DNA of 64,000 nt from Reyranella sp. (GTDB lineage Bacteria; Pseudomonadota; Alphaproteobacteria; Reyranellales; Reyranellaceae). The translations under genes were made by a program, and so were the position numbers. This document shows positions 8,896-17,199 of this stretch, one piece after another (within the stretch, counting starts at the first letter, position 1; each line of letters starts with the position of its first letter). The stretch covers positions 91,681 to 155,680 of the forward strand of contig NZ_JAFKJN010000021.1 of assembly GCF_017305915.1 (NCBI RefSeq). The letters run 5' to 3'. Under the pieces are notes generated by a model. That model ran no database searches. It was not told the DNA's origin and saw only the letters and a program-made list of their open reading frames with translations.

Positions 8896-9951
8896 ATGCA
8901 GCTTCAGTCGAAGATCTATGAGGCCGACTCGGTCTCCGCCGTCCAGGAGCTCTATCACTTCAACGGCTGGACCGACGGCCTGCCGATCGTGCCGCCGACC
9001 GAGGACGCCGTCCGCGCCTGCCTCGACTGGGTGATGATGCCGCCGGACCAGCTGATCGGCATCGAGCCGGTGCGCGGGCTCGCGGTCACCGCCGAGAAGC
9101 TCGCGATCAACGCCGTGATGGCGGGCTGCCTGCCGATGCATTTCCCGGTCGTGGTCACCGCCTGGACGGCGATGATGCAGGAGCCGTTCCTGATGCACGG
9201 CGCCACCGCCAGCACCGGCGGCTGCGCCGTCCTGGTCGTGCTGAACGGGCCGATCCGGCAGGAGATCGGCGCGTCAGGCACCTTCAATGCGCTGGGCAAC
9301 AGCGATCGCGCGACGGCGGCGATCGGCCGCGCCATCCGCTTGTGCCTGATCAACCTGATGGACGTGCGGCCGGGCGTGATCGACCGCTCGACCCTGGGGC
9401 ATCCCGGCAAGTTCAGCTACTGCCTCGCCGAGGACGAGGAGGACTCGTCCTGGAAGTCGCTCAGCGAGCAGCGCGGCATCGAGCGCGCGGCGTCGGCGGT
9501 CACCGTGATGGCGGCGGGCGCGCCGCGGCAGATCATGAACGAATGGACGACCAGGCCAGAGGAGATCCTCGAGACCTTCGCCGCCGAGATGCGCGCCAAC
9601 CTGCGGCACTATTCGATCCATCCCGGCAACTACGCGATCGTCATCCCCAAGCAGCTTCGCGAGCATCTGCAGGCGGCGCAGTGGAGCAAATCGGACATCG
9701 CCGAGTTCATCCACCAGCGCGCCCGCATCCATCGCCGCGAATGGGCCGATGTCGGCAAGGGCGCGGTGGTGCGCGATCGCGGCGACAGCGTCTATCCGGC
9801 GATGGAATCGCCCGACCAGTTGCTGGTGATCGCGGCCGGCGGGCCGGCCGGCGGCTTCGGCGCGGTCATCCCGCCGTGGCTCGGCAACAAAAGCCACGCC
9901 GTGACCGTTCCGATCGGCGCCTGCATCGATTGCGAACCGGCCAAGAAGTAG
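8896..9951 (+). CDS. Conserved protein of unknown function, partner of the UGSC selenoprotein
   Basis: A 351-aa soluble protein with no signal peptide or membrane segment. Notable segments are GWTDGLPIVPPTEDAV near the N-terminus (residues 24-39), a glycine-rich middle (ATASTGGCAVLVVLNGP, then SGTFNALGNSDRATAAIGRA), and a C-terminal GGPAGGFGAVIPPWLG followed by GACIDCEP. I do not recognise a named enzyme family. It is 14 bases upstream of the selenoprotein gene and both have good ribosome-binding sites, so they are probably co-transcribed and work on one substrate. The CxxC-like pair near the C-terminus could interact with the selenol; that is speculation. Confidence 0.85.
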   Translation: MQLQSKIYEADSVSAVQELYHFNGWTDGLPIVPPTEDAVRACLDWVMMPPDQLIGIEPVRGLAVTAEKLAINAVMAGCLPMHFPVVVTAWTAMMQEPFLMHGATASTGGCAVLVVLNGPIRQEIGASGTFNALGNSDRATAAIGRAIRLCLINLMDVRPGVIDRSTLGHPGKFSYCLAEDEEDSSWKSLSEQRGIERAASAVTVMAAGAPRQIMNEWTTRPEEILETFAAEMRANLRHYSIHPGNYAIVIPKQLREHLQAAQWSKSDIAEFIHQRARIHRREWADVGKGAVVRDRGDSVYPAMESPDQLLVIAAGGPAGGFGAVIPPWLGNKSHAVTVPIGACIDCEPAKK

Positions 9952-9965
9952 CCTAAGGAGATCGC

Positions 9966-10490
9966 ATGACCTTCCGAGTCCTCGATCCGACCGCCGGCGA
10001 GCCGCCCGCCACGGGCCAGCGTGCGCCGCGCCTCGACACGCTCAAGGGCAAGACCGTTGGCTTCATCTCCAACGGCAAGGAAGGCACCAAGGGCTTCTTC
10101 GGCCATCTCGAGAAGATGCTGCGCGAGGAGTACGGCGTCGCCAAGGTCGTGAGCCGCACCAAGTCCAACTACAGCGCGCCGGCCGACGCCCATATCGTCG
10201 CCGAGATCAGGCAGTGGGACGCCGTCGTCTCCGGCATAGGAGATTGAGGCAGCTGCTCATCGTGCAGTCTGCACGACGCCGTCACCGCCGAGAAAGAAGG
10301 GGTCCCCGCCTTCGGGGTCATGACGGAGCGCTTCGTCAGCGCCGCCGAGACGATGGGCCGGGTGCTGGGCATGCCCGGCTATGCCTTCTCGACCATCGAG
10401 CATCCGGTCAGCAGCGCCACTGACGATGAGCTGAAGGCCCGCGCCCGGGCCGCCATCGAGCAGGGCTGCAAGCTGCTGGTTCGGAGCTGA
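9966..10490 (+). CDS. UGSC-family selenoprotein (in-frame TGA at 10245-10247 read as selenocysteine)
   Basis: Reading through the TGA gives a 174-aa protein with selenocysteine at residue 94 in the motif U-G-S-C (U94, C97), followed by another cysteine at 100. The frame stays open and conserved-looking after the TGA (VPAFGVMTERFVSAAETMGRVLGMPGYAF) until TGA at 10488. Without read-through only 93 residues would be made. The start at 9966 has aaggag five bases upstream. UGSC proteins are a known selenoprotein family first noticed in marine metagenomes; their reaction is unresolved, and the UxxC motif suggests redox or thiol chemistry. A SECIS-like hairpin follows the TGA. Synthesis requires selA, selB, selC and selD elsewhere in the genome. 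Confidence 0.9.
10245..10280 (+). promoter_or_regulatory. Bacterial SECIS element directly after the UGA codon
   Basis: A perfect 7-bp stem, tcgtgca (10260-10266) with tgcacga (10270-10276), closes a gtc loop that begins 19 bases after the UGA. GGC at 10248-10250 can pair with GCC at 10278-10280 as a lower stem. The upper part, TGCAGTCTGCAC, closely resembles the apical region of the Escherichia coli fdhF SECIS (known family fact), where SelB binds a GU-containing loop at about the same distance from the UGA. Confidence 0.83.
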
Positions 10491-10615
10491 CGAGCAGAGG
10501 GTCGTGCCGATCCCGACCATCGCCGGCGTCGTCGCGGTCGTGGTCGGTCTCGGTCTGGTCTTCGTTGGGTCGCGAGAGCGCCTAGTCATGCTTCCTCCCC
10601 CTGCGGGGGAGGACT
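10491..10615. other. Short intergenic with a hairpin and a possible membrane-protein scrap
   Basis: The convergent gap between the selenoprotein and GST genes holds a hairpin tcctccccctgcgggggagga (10593-10613), the single-hairpin form of the REP family and a plausible terminator for GST. Plus-strand codons from about 10504 read PIPTIAGVVAVVVGLGLVFVG, which looks like the end of a small membrane protein. It has no start codon and is probably a decayed fragment or chance. Confidence 0.4.
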
Positions 10616-11398
10616 TCAGAGCGGCCAGGTGAAGCGAATCGTGTTGCGGGCCATACCTTCGAGCACGATCTGCACGCCGCCCGACTTCATCATCCATTCC
10701 AGCCGGTGATCGCGGTACTCGCGGCGGATCTGGCCGGAAGCGACGCGCTCGGCCGCGCCGCTCATGCTGCCGGCGGCGGCCTCGAACTCCTTGAAGGTCT
10801 GGGCGACCGAGGGGCGCTGGCGGATGCGGTCGCGCCAGCGCGCCAGCGGCGAGCCGTCGGGCGTGCCGAGGCCGTAATGGAACGAGCGATTGACGTAGGG
10901 CGCGACACTGAGATCGGCCCAGCCGAAGCTGTCGCCGTTGAACCAGTCGCGGCCGCCGAGCCTGTCGGTCAGCCAGGCCTGCAACTCGGCGGTCTGGCGC
11001 GCCGCCACGGCCTTCAGCTCCTCGGCCTTGGCGCCCTCGGCTCTTTTGAACCAGCGGATCTCGCTCAGGCCCCAGTTGATCGCCTCGTAGAGCGTGTCGC
11101 ACACGTCCTCGATCATGCGCGCCTCGGCCCGCGCCGCCGGATCGCGCGGCAGCAAGGGCGGCGAGGGATGCTTGTCCTCGAGATATTCGAGGATGATGGT
11201 CGAATCGAAGATGCGCGCCTCGCCGTCGATCAGCGCCGGCACCTCGTTGCGCGGGCTGGCCACGGCGAACGGACCGGCGGCCTTGCCCGAACCGAGCGCG
11301 TTCGGCGTCTCGAGGTCGAACTTCAGGCCCTTCTCGCGCAGCGCGATCTTGACCTTCTGGGCGTAGGACGAGAGCGGGTGTTCGTAGAGCAGCATCAC
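10616..11398 (-). CDS. Glutathione S-transferase family protein
   Basis: 260 aa. The thioredoxin-like N-domain (about 1-80) is recognisable by LYEHPLSSYAQKVKIALREKGL, NEVPALIDG with the cis-proline, and IFDSTIILEYLEDKHP with the glutathione-binding E-S/T pair. A helical C-domain follows, including DWFNGDSFGWADLSVAPYV with the conserved N-capping aspartate. The candidate catalytic residue is S10 or S11 in PLSSYAQK, as in theta/omega-like enzymes. The ATG at 11398 overlaps the Lin0512 gene by 4 bp, so it is in one operon with the pair of Lin0512 genes. Confidence 0.92.
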   Translation of the reverse strand: MMLLYEHPLSSYAQKVKIALREKGLKFDLETPNALGSGKAAGPFAVASPRNEVPALIDGEARIFDSTIILEYLEDKHPSPPLLPRDPAARAEARMIEDVCDTLYEAINWGLSEIRWFKRAEGAKAEELKAVAARQTAELQAWLTDRLGGRDWFNGDSFGWADLSVAPYVNRSFHYGLGTPDGSPLARWRDRIRQRPSVAQTFKEFEAAAGSMSGAAERVASGQIRREYRDHRLEWMMKSGGVQIVLEGMARNTIRFTWPL

Positions 11399-11739
11399 GG
11401 CAACTCCAGCTTCACCTCGACGGCCGCGCTGGCGATCACCGCCGGGTCGTTGTTCTCGGGATCGGCGACGTCGAGGCCGCCCTTCACGACCTTCACCGTG
11501 ACGATGCCGTGCGGCAGCGAGGCACGGACCTTCTCGGCATCGACCTTGTCGGGCTGCTGCACGCCGATCGTGACGTTCACGAACATGCTGGTCTTCGGGT
11601 TCACCTTCAGCGCCCGCAGCATGGTGAGCGAGGAGTGGTGCAGGGCATCCTGCACCGCGCGCAGGGCGGCCTTGGTGTAGTCGCCGCCATGCAGGTCGTT
11701 GCCGGTGCCGAGCTCGAGGATGACGCGCTTTTGGGCCAT
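11395..11739 (-). CDS. Lin0512 family protein, copy 2
   Basis: 114-aa cytoplasmic protein of the Lin0512 family (function unknown). Family features are LELGTGNDLHGGDYTKAALRAVQDALHHSSL at residues 8-38 and the segment IGVQQPDKVDAEKV...LPHGIVTVKVVKGGLDV. It has no metal or catalytic motif that I can name. About half its residues match the adjacent copy at 11750, so the two arose by duplication and probably form a heteromer. It sits between that copy and the GST gene and overlaps the latter by 4 bp. Confidence 0.88.
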   Translation of the reverse strand: MAQKRVILELGTGNDLHGGDYTKAALRAVQDALHHSSLTMLRALKVNPKTSMFVNVTIGVQQPDKVDAEKVRASLPHGIVTVKVVKGGLDVADPENNDPAVIASAAVEVKLELP

Positions 11740-11749
11740 GGGGCGTCTC

Positions 11750-12088
11750 CTACAGGTCGAGCCGCACGATGGCGGCGGCCTGGGCGATGACGGTCTTGTC
11801 GGTGCCGGCCTCGTTGGCGATCTCGAGGCCGCCCTGGAAGACCTTCACCGTGCCGGTGCCGTGCGGCAGGATCTTCAGCACCTCGGCGGTGTCGACCTTG
11901 TCGGGCTGCGGCACGCCGATCAGCACCTCGACCTGCATGTCGTCGCTCGACTTGCCGACGGCGCCGGCGACGGTGAGCGAGTTGTGCCACAGCGCATCGC
12001 GCAGCGCCCGCACGGCGGCCTTGGTGTAGTCGCCGCCGCGGATGTCGGTGCCCATCCCGATCTCGAGGGCCACGCGTTTCAGCGCCAT
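11750..12088 (-). CDS. Lin0512 family protein, copy 1
   Basis: 112 aa. The pattern EIGMGTDIRGGDYTKAAVRALRDALWHNSL then GVPQPDKVDTAEVLKILPHGTGTVKVFQGGLEI matches its neighbour position by position. The ATG at 12088 is preceded by ggagga, a strong ribosome-binding site. It lies 11 bases downstream of a TctC receptor gene and 10 bases upstream of the second copy. Operons that pair tandem Lin0512 proteins with TctC receptors suggest a shared small organic acid substrate; that is inference from context only. Confidence 0.88.
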   Translation of the reverse strand: MALKRVALEIGMGTDIRGGDYTKAAVRALRDALWHNSLTVAGAVGKSSDDMQVEVLIGVPQPDKVDTAEVLKILPHGTGTVKVFQGGLEIANEAGTDKTVIAQAAAIVRLDL

Positions 12089-12099
12089 GTTTTCCTCCG

Positions 12100-13080
12100 T
12101 TAGCTCTTGGCCAGGCCGGCCTTCACCAGCAGCGGCTTCACCTCGCCATAGTACTTCTCCGCGAAGGCGCGGTACTCGGCCGGATCCTTGTGCCACGGCC
12201 CCTGGATGAACTTGGCGAGATACTCGTTCACCTTGGGCTCGGCCATCGCCTGCCTGAACGCCCGGTAGATCGCGTCGACCGTCTCCGGCGCCATGTTCTT
12301 CGGGCCGACCAGGCCGTACGGGCTCTGGCCGACCACGTTGACGCCGCGCTCGATCATGGTCGGGATGTCCTTGTAGCGCTCGATGCGCTGCTCGGTGGCG
12401 AAGGCCAGGATGCGGCACTTGCCGTCGTCGACGAACGGCGCCCATTGCGCGGCGTCGGCGATGAACTGGATCTCGCCGCCCATCAGCGCCTGCATCCACT
12501 CCGCGCCGCCCTTGTAGGGGACGTGGGTGAACTTGGCGCCGGTGACCTGCTCGACCTCGATCATCATGAGCTGGCCGGTGCCGCCGACGCCCGAGGTGCC
12601 GAAGTTGGCCTTGTCGGGGTTGGCCTTGCCGGCGGCGATCATGTCCTCGAAGGTCTTCCATGGCGAATCGCTGCGCACCACGATGCCCATGGTGTAGCCC
12701 GACAGGCCGCAGATATAGGTGAAGTCCTTCAGCGGATCCCAGTTGGTCTGCTGGTAGTGCGGATAGCGCAGGCTGTTGATGCTCATCACCGCGAGCTGAT
12801 GGCCGTCCGGCTTGGCGTTCATCAGCATCGCCGGCGCCAGCGTGCCGGCGGCGCCCGGCTTGATGTCGACGATCACCTGCTGGCCGAAAGTCTTGCCGAC
12901 CGATTCGCCGAGCAGCCGGACATGCACGTCGGTGACGCCGCCCGCGGCGAACGGATTGTAGATCGTGACCGGCTTCTCGGGCTTCCACTTGGCCTGGCCG
13001 CGCACGACTGCAGGTGCCGCAAGCACGGAGGCACCCAACAAGGCGCCAAACTGACGGCGACGAACGAAGACTTTGGACAC
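12100..13080 (-). CDS. Bug/TctC-family periplasmic solute receptor, copy B
   Basis: 326 aa. The GTG start at 13080 has aaggaaa upstream. A twin-arginine-type leader (FVRRRQFGALLGASVLAAPAVV) is followed by the conserved TctC opening KPVTIYNPFAAGGVTDVHVR and by PGAAGTLAPAMLM, FTHVPYKGGAEWMQALMGGEI and ILAFATEQRIERYKDIPT. Bug receptors bind carboxylates or other small acids. Partner membrane proteins TctA/TctB are not in the window, so it is an orphan receptor here. It is the nearer of two tandem copies. Confidence 0.92.
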   Translation of the reverse strand: MSKVFVRRRQFGALLGASVLAAPAVVRGQAKWKPEKPVTIYNPFAAGGVTDVHVRLLGESVGKTFGQQVIVDIKPGAAGTLAPAMLMNAKPDGHQLAVMSINSLRYPHYQQTNWDPLKDFTYICGLSGYTMGIVVRSDSPWKTFEDMIAAGKANPDKANFGTSGVGGTGQLMMIEVEQVTGAKFTHVPYKGGAEWMQALMGGEIQFIADAAQWAPFVDDGKCRILAFATEQRIERYKDIPTMIERGVNVVGQSPYGLVGPKNMAPETVDAIYRAFRQAMAEPKVNEYLAKFIQGPWHKDPAEYRAFAEKYYGEVKPLLVKAGLAKS

Positions 13081-14192
13081 GACACTTTCCTTCCCGCCGA
13101 CAAGCTCCTCGCGAGGCCCGCCTTGATCAGCAACGGCTTCACCTCGACGAAGTATCTTTCGGCGTACGCTCGATACTCCCCCGGACTCTTGTACCACGGG
13201 GCCTGAATGTAGGAATCGAGAAGCGCGTCGACCCGCGGATCGGCCATCGCCGCCTTGAAGGCCTGATGCACGGACTCGACGATGTTCGGCGGAAGGTCCT
13301 TCGGTCCGACCAGGCCGTAGGGGCTCTGGCCGACGACGTCGATGCCGCGCTCCTTGAGCGTCGGCACGTCCTTGTACTTCGCAATGCGTTGCTCGGTGGC
13401 CATGGCCAGGATGCGGAACTTGGCCGCATCGACCATCGGCGCCCATTGCGCGCCGTCGCAGATGAAATGGACCTCGCCGCCCAGCAGCGCCTGGGTCCAT
13501 TCCGCCGTGCCCTTGTAGGGGACGTGGGTGAATTTCGCGCCGGTGGTCTGCTCGACCTCGATCATGGTGAGCTGGCCGGTGCCGCCGATGCCCGAGGTGG
13601 CGTAGTTGTACTTGTCGGGCTCTTTCTTCGCCGCGGCGACCAGCTCCTCCAGCGTCTGCCACGGCGCGTCGGCGCGCACGACGATGCCGATCGTGTAGCC
13701 CGACAGCCCGATGATGTAGGTGAAGTCGCGGATCGGGTTCCAGTTGGTCGGCTGGTAGTGCGGATAGCGCAGGCTGTTGATGCTCATGCAGGCGAGCTGG
13801 TGCCCGTCCGGCCTGGCGTTGAGCAGCATCGCCGGCGCCAGCGTGCCGGCCGCGCCCGGCTTGGCTTCGACGATGATCGGCTGGCCGAGCTTCGGGCCGG
13901 CGGTCTCGCCCATCAGGCGGATATGAATGTCGGTGCCGCCGCCGGCCGCGAACGGATTGTAGATCGTGATCGGCTTGTCGGCCTTCCAGTTCGCCTGGCC
14001 GCGCGCCAGCGCCGGCGCAACCAGCGCCGACGCCGCGATCGCCGCGAAGCGGCGGCGGTTGACGCTACTTCCGGCGCCGCGCGTCGAGGCTCCACGGGCC
14101 GGGGCCCGCGGTGGCGATATAGAGGAAGACGAAGCAGTAGAGGGCGATGAGCTCGCCCTTGTTGAGGATGGGGAAGAAGCCCTGAGGTGCAT
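12873..14192 (-). CDS. Bug/TctC-family solute receptor, copy A, with abnormal start and missing stop
   Basis: The family-like part runs from about 14063 (VNRRRFAAIAASALVAPALARGQA, a twin-arginine-type leader) to 13104 (KAGLARS) and is strongly similar to copy B throughout. No ATG, GTG or TTG lies at the expected start. The first in-frame ATG is at 14192, inside doxX. At the 3' end, where copy B stops, this frame continues out of frame through 207 bases of the copy B gene to 12873. Either the native start and stop codons mutated, or initiation is by coupling at a near-cognate codon. Function may be impaired. Confidence 0.65.
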   Translation of the reverse strand: MHLRASSPSSTRASSSPSTASSSSISPPRAPARGASTRGAGSSVNRRRFAAIAASALVAPALARGQANWKADKPITIYNPFAAGGGTDIHIRLMGETAGPKLGQPIIVEAKPGAAGTLAPAMLLNARPDGHQLACMSINSLRYPHYQPTNWNPIRDFTYIIGLSGYTIGIVVRADAPWQTLEELVAAAKKEPDKYNYATSGIGGTGQLTMIEVEQTTGAKFTHVPYKGTAEWTQALLGGEVHFICDGAQWAPMVDAAKFRILAMATEQRIAKYKDVPTLKERGIDVVGQSPYGLVGPKDLPPNIVESVHQAFKAAMADPRVDALLDSYIQAPWYKSPGEYRAYAERYFVEVKPLLIKAGLARSLSAGRKVSCPKSSFVAVSLAPCWVPPCLRHLQSCAARPSGSPRSRSRSTIRSPRAASPTCMSGCSANRSARLSASR

Positions 14193-14457
14193 GCACCAAG
14201 AAGTAACCTACGGCGCACATGCCCGAAACGATGAAAGCGACCGGCCGGGTGAACAGGCCGACCACCAGCAGGATGCCGCAGACCAGTTCGATGATGCCAG
14301 CATAACCGGGCATCGAGTTCACGTTGAAGGTAGGCGGATAGGCGCCGGCCGGGAATTTCAGCCATTTGCCGGTGCCGTGCTGCAGCAGCAGCAGGCCCGA
14401 CATGATTCGCAGCACGCTGAGCAACCGCGGCGCCCAGGATTGAGCAAGAGCTTCCAT
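14065..14457 (-). CDS. DoxX family membrane protein
   Basis: 130 aa with four hydrophobic segments. It contains the family signatures LRIMSGLLLLQHGTGKWLKF near the N-terminus, ELVCGILLVVGLFTRPVAFIVSGMCAVGYF in the middle, and the closing GPGPWSLDA. DoxX proteins are small inner-membrane proteins linked in some bacteria with thiosulfate/quinone oxidation or redox stress. The exact role here is unknown. It heads the minus-strand group that continues into the TctC genes and is divergent from the sugar transporter operon. Confidence 0.9.
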   Translation of the reverse strand: MEALAQSWAPRLLSVLRIMSGLLLLQHGTGKWLKFPAGAYPPTFNVNSMPGYAGIIELVCGILLVVGLFTRPVAFIVSGMCAVGYFLVHAPQGFFPILNKGELIALYCFVFLYIATAGPGPWSLDARRRK

Positions 14458-14647
14458 TACAACTCCGTCAGTGTTTGGCGGAACGTTCCGATCCGCGATG
14501 CGAACAGTCTATCAGGTCACCCTTGTGCGAAGCGGTCACCAATGTGTTAGCAGTATCTCGCACACGCGCTGAGGCTTGCTATCATCGGTGCGTGAAAGTC
14601 GGCGCGAAGACCGATGCTGTTTGCGTGAGCGTGTGTGGGAGGCGTGA

Positions 14648-15700
<1,053 letters not shown>

Positions 15701-15706
15701 TGATTA

Positions 15707-15836
15707 CCCTCCCCATTCTGATGGGGAGGTGTCCGCGTCTTACGCGGACGGAGGGGTCATGACTCTCGCCAATACTGAGGCCCATGACCCCTCCGTCGCG
15801 GACTACCGCGCCACCTCCCCCGCAGACGGGGGAGGA
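15707..15836. repeat. REP/BIME-like double palindrome
   Basis: Opening hairpin ccctccccattctgatggggagg, arm ggaggggtcatg, short centre, facing arm catgacccctcc, and closing hairpin cctcccccgcagacgggggagg. It separates the ATPase gene from the receptor gene within one operon, which could set different mRNA levels for the two. Its right half is an open frame that adds a false 25-codon extension to the receptor gene. Confidence 0.85.
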
Positions 15837-15858
15837 GAGTAAGAGGAGGAAACTTAAA

Positions 15859-17187
15859 ATGGTGTTCATCATTCGGCGCCGCGAGGCGATGGCATTCGGC
15901 GCAATGGCGGCGGCTCTGGCGCTGGCGCGGCAGGCGACGGGCCAGAGCATTCCGGTGGCCAATGTCGCCGCTCCCAAGCTGACGCCGGAGAACGGCGCCT
16001 CGCTGCGCGTCCTGCGTCCCGCCCGTTTCGTCGAGCCCGACGAGGTGATCTTCCGCGCCAACACCGAGAAGTTCACCAAGGCGACCGGCATCTCGGTCAA
16101 GGTCGACTTCGTCGGCTGGGAAGACCTGCGCCAGCAGGCGGCGGTGTCGGCCAACACCGGCGCCGGCCCCGACGTCATCCTGGGCTGGGCCGAGGATCCG
16201 CACGTCTATTCCGACAAGGTGTCCGAGCTCTCCGACGTCGCCGAGTATCTCGGCAAGAAGTACGGCGGCTGGCAGTTCCTCGCCGAGAAGTACGGCAAGA
16301 AGGCCGGCGGCAACAACTGGATCGGCCTGCCGTTCGGCGGCTCGACCGGCCCGATCGTCTACCGCAAATCGGCGGTCAAGGAAGCGGGCTTCGATGCGAT
16401 CCCGAACGACCACGCGGGCTTCCTCAAGCTCTGCCAGGCGCTCAAGAAGAACAACAAGCCGGCGGGCTTCGCGCTCGGCAACGCGGTCGGCGACGCCAAC
16501 GGCTTCGCCAACTGGCTGATCTGGAGCCACGGCGGCTTCCTGGTCGACGACGCCGGCAAGGTCGCGATCAACAGCAAGGAAACCCTCAACGCGCTGAACT
16601 ACCTGAAGGAGCTCTATCCGAGCTTCGTGTCGGGCACGCTCTCGTGGAACGACGTCAGCAACAACCGCGCCTATGCGGCGAACGAGCTGTTCCTGACCGC
16701 CAACGGCGTGTCGATGTACTTCGCGCTCAAGAACGACCCGGCGACCAAGGCGATCGCCGACGACACAGACCATGCGCCGCTGATGCAGGGCATCATCGGC
16801 AAGCAGCCGCAGTCGGCGCTGGTGCTGAACGCCATGCTGTTCAAGCACTCCAAGTACCAGAACGCGGCCAAGGCGTACCTCACCTTCATGATGGAGGCCG
16901 AGCAGTACGATCCGTGGCTGACCGGCTGCCTCGGCTACTGGGCGCATCCGCTCAAGGCCTACGGCGAGAGCAAGGTGTGGACGTCGGATCCGAAGATCGC
17001 GGTCTACAAGGACGGCATGAACAACCAGTTCTGGACCGGCTACAAGGGCCCGATCACCCAGGCCGCCGGCACCGTCGCCGCCGAGTACATCCTGGTGCAG
17101 ATGTGCTCCTCGGTCGCCTCGGGCCAGGTCAAGCCGGAGGACGCGGTCAAGGAAGCGGAGCGCCGTACCCGCCGCTACTACCGCTAA
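15859..17187 (+). CDS. Extracellular solute-binding protein, family 1 (carbohydrate-type)
   Basis: 442 aa receptor of the CUT1-type importer. A leader FIIRRREAMAFGAMAAALALARQATG carries a twin-arginine pair, so export by Tat is possible. The mature part shows KFTKATGISVKVDFVGWEDLRQQAAVSANTGAGPDVI, the usual family 1 ligand-domain entry, and GNAVGDANGFANWLIWSHGGFLVDDAGKVAINS in the middle. Start at the ATG 15859 with gaggagg upstream. Ligand is probably a sugar, polyol or glycerophosphodiester; not decided by sequence. Confidence 0.92.
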   Translation: MVFIIRRREAMAFGAMAAALALARQATGQSIPVANVAAPKLTPENGASLRVLRPARFVEPDEVIFRANTEKFTKATGISVKVDFVGWEDLRQQAAVSANTGAGPDVILGWAEDPHVYSDKVSELSDVAEYLGKKYGGWQFLAEKYGKKAGGNNWIGLPFGGSTGPIVYRKSAVKEAGFDAIPNDHAGFLKLCQALKKNNKPAGFALGNAVGDANGFANWLIWSHGGFLVDDAGKVAINSKETLNALNYLKELYPSFVSGTLSWNDVSNNRAYAANELFLTANGVSMYFALKNDPATKAIADDTDHAPLMQGIIGKQPQSALVLNAMLFKHSKYQNAAKAYLTFMMEAEQYDPWLTGCLGYWAHPLKAYGESKVWTSDPKIAVYKDGMNNQFWTGYKGPITQAAGTVAAEYILVQMCSSVASGQVKPEDAVKEAERRTRRYYR

Positions 17188-17199
17188 TCCGGCGAACCG

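Noticed and set aside
9966..10247. Reading the UGSC gene as a 93-residue truncated protein or nonsense pseudogene
   Set aside because: The exact U-G-S-C context, sustained open frame and SECIS hairpin favour selenocysteine insertion.
15784..15858. A 25-codon N-terminal extension of the carbohydrate receptor
   Set aside because: Encoded by the right half of a REP element; the ATG at 15859 has a good ribosome-binding site and starts the export leader.
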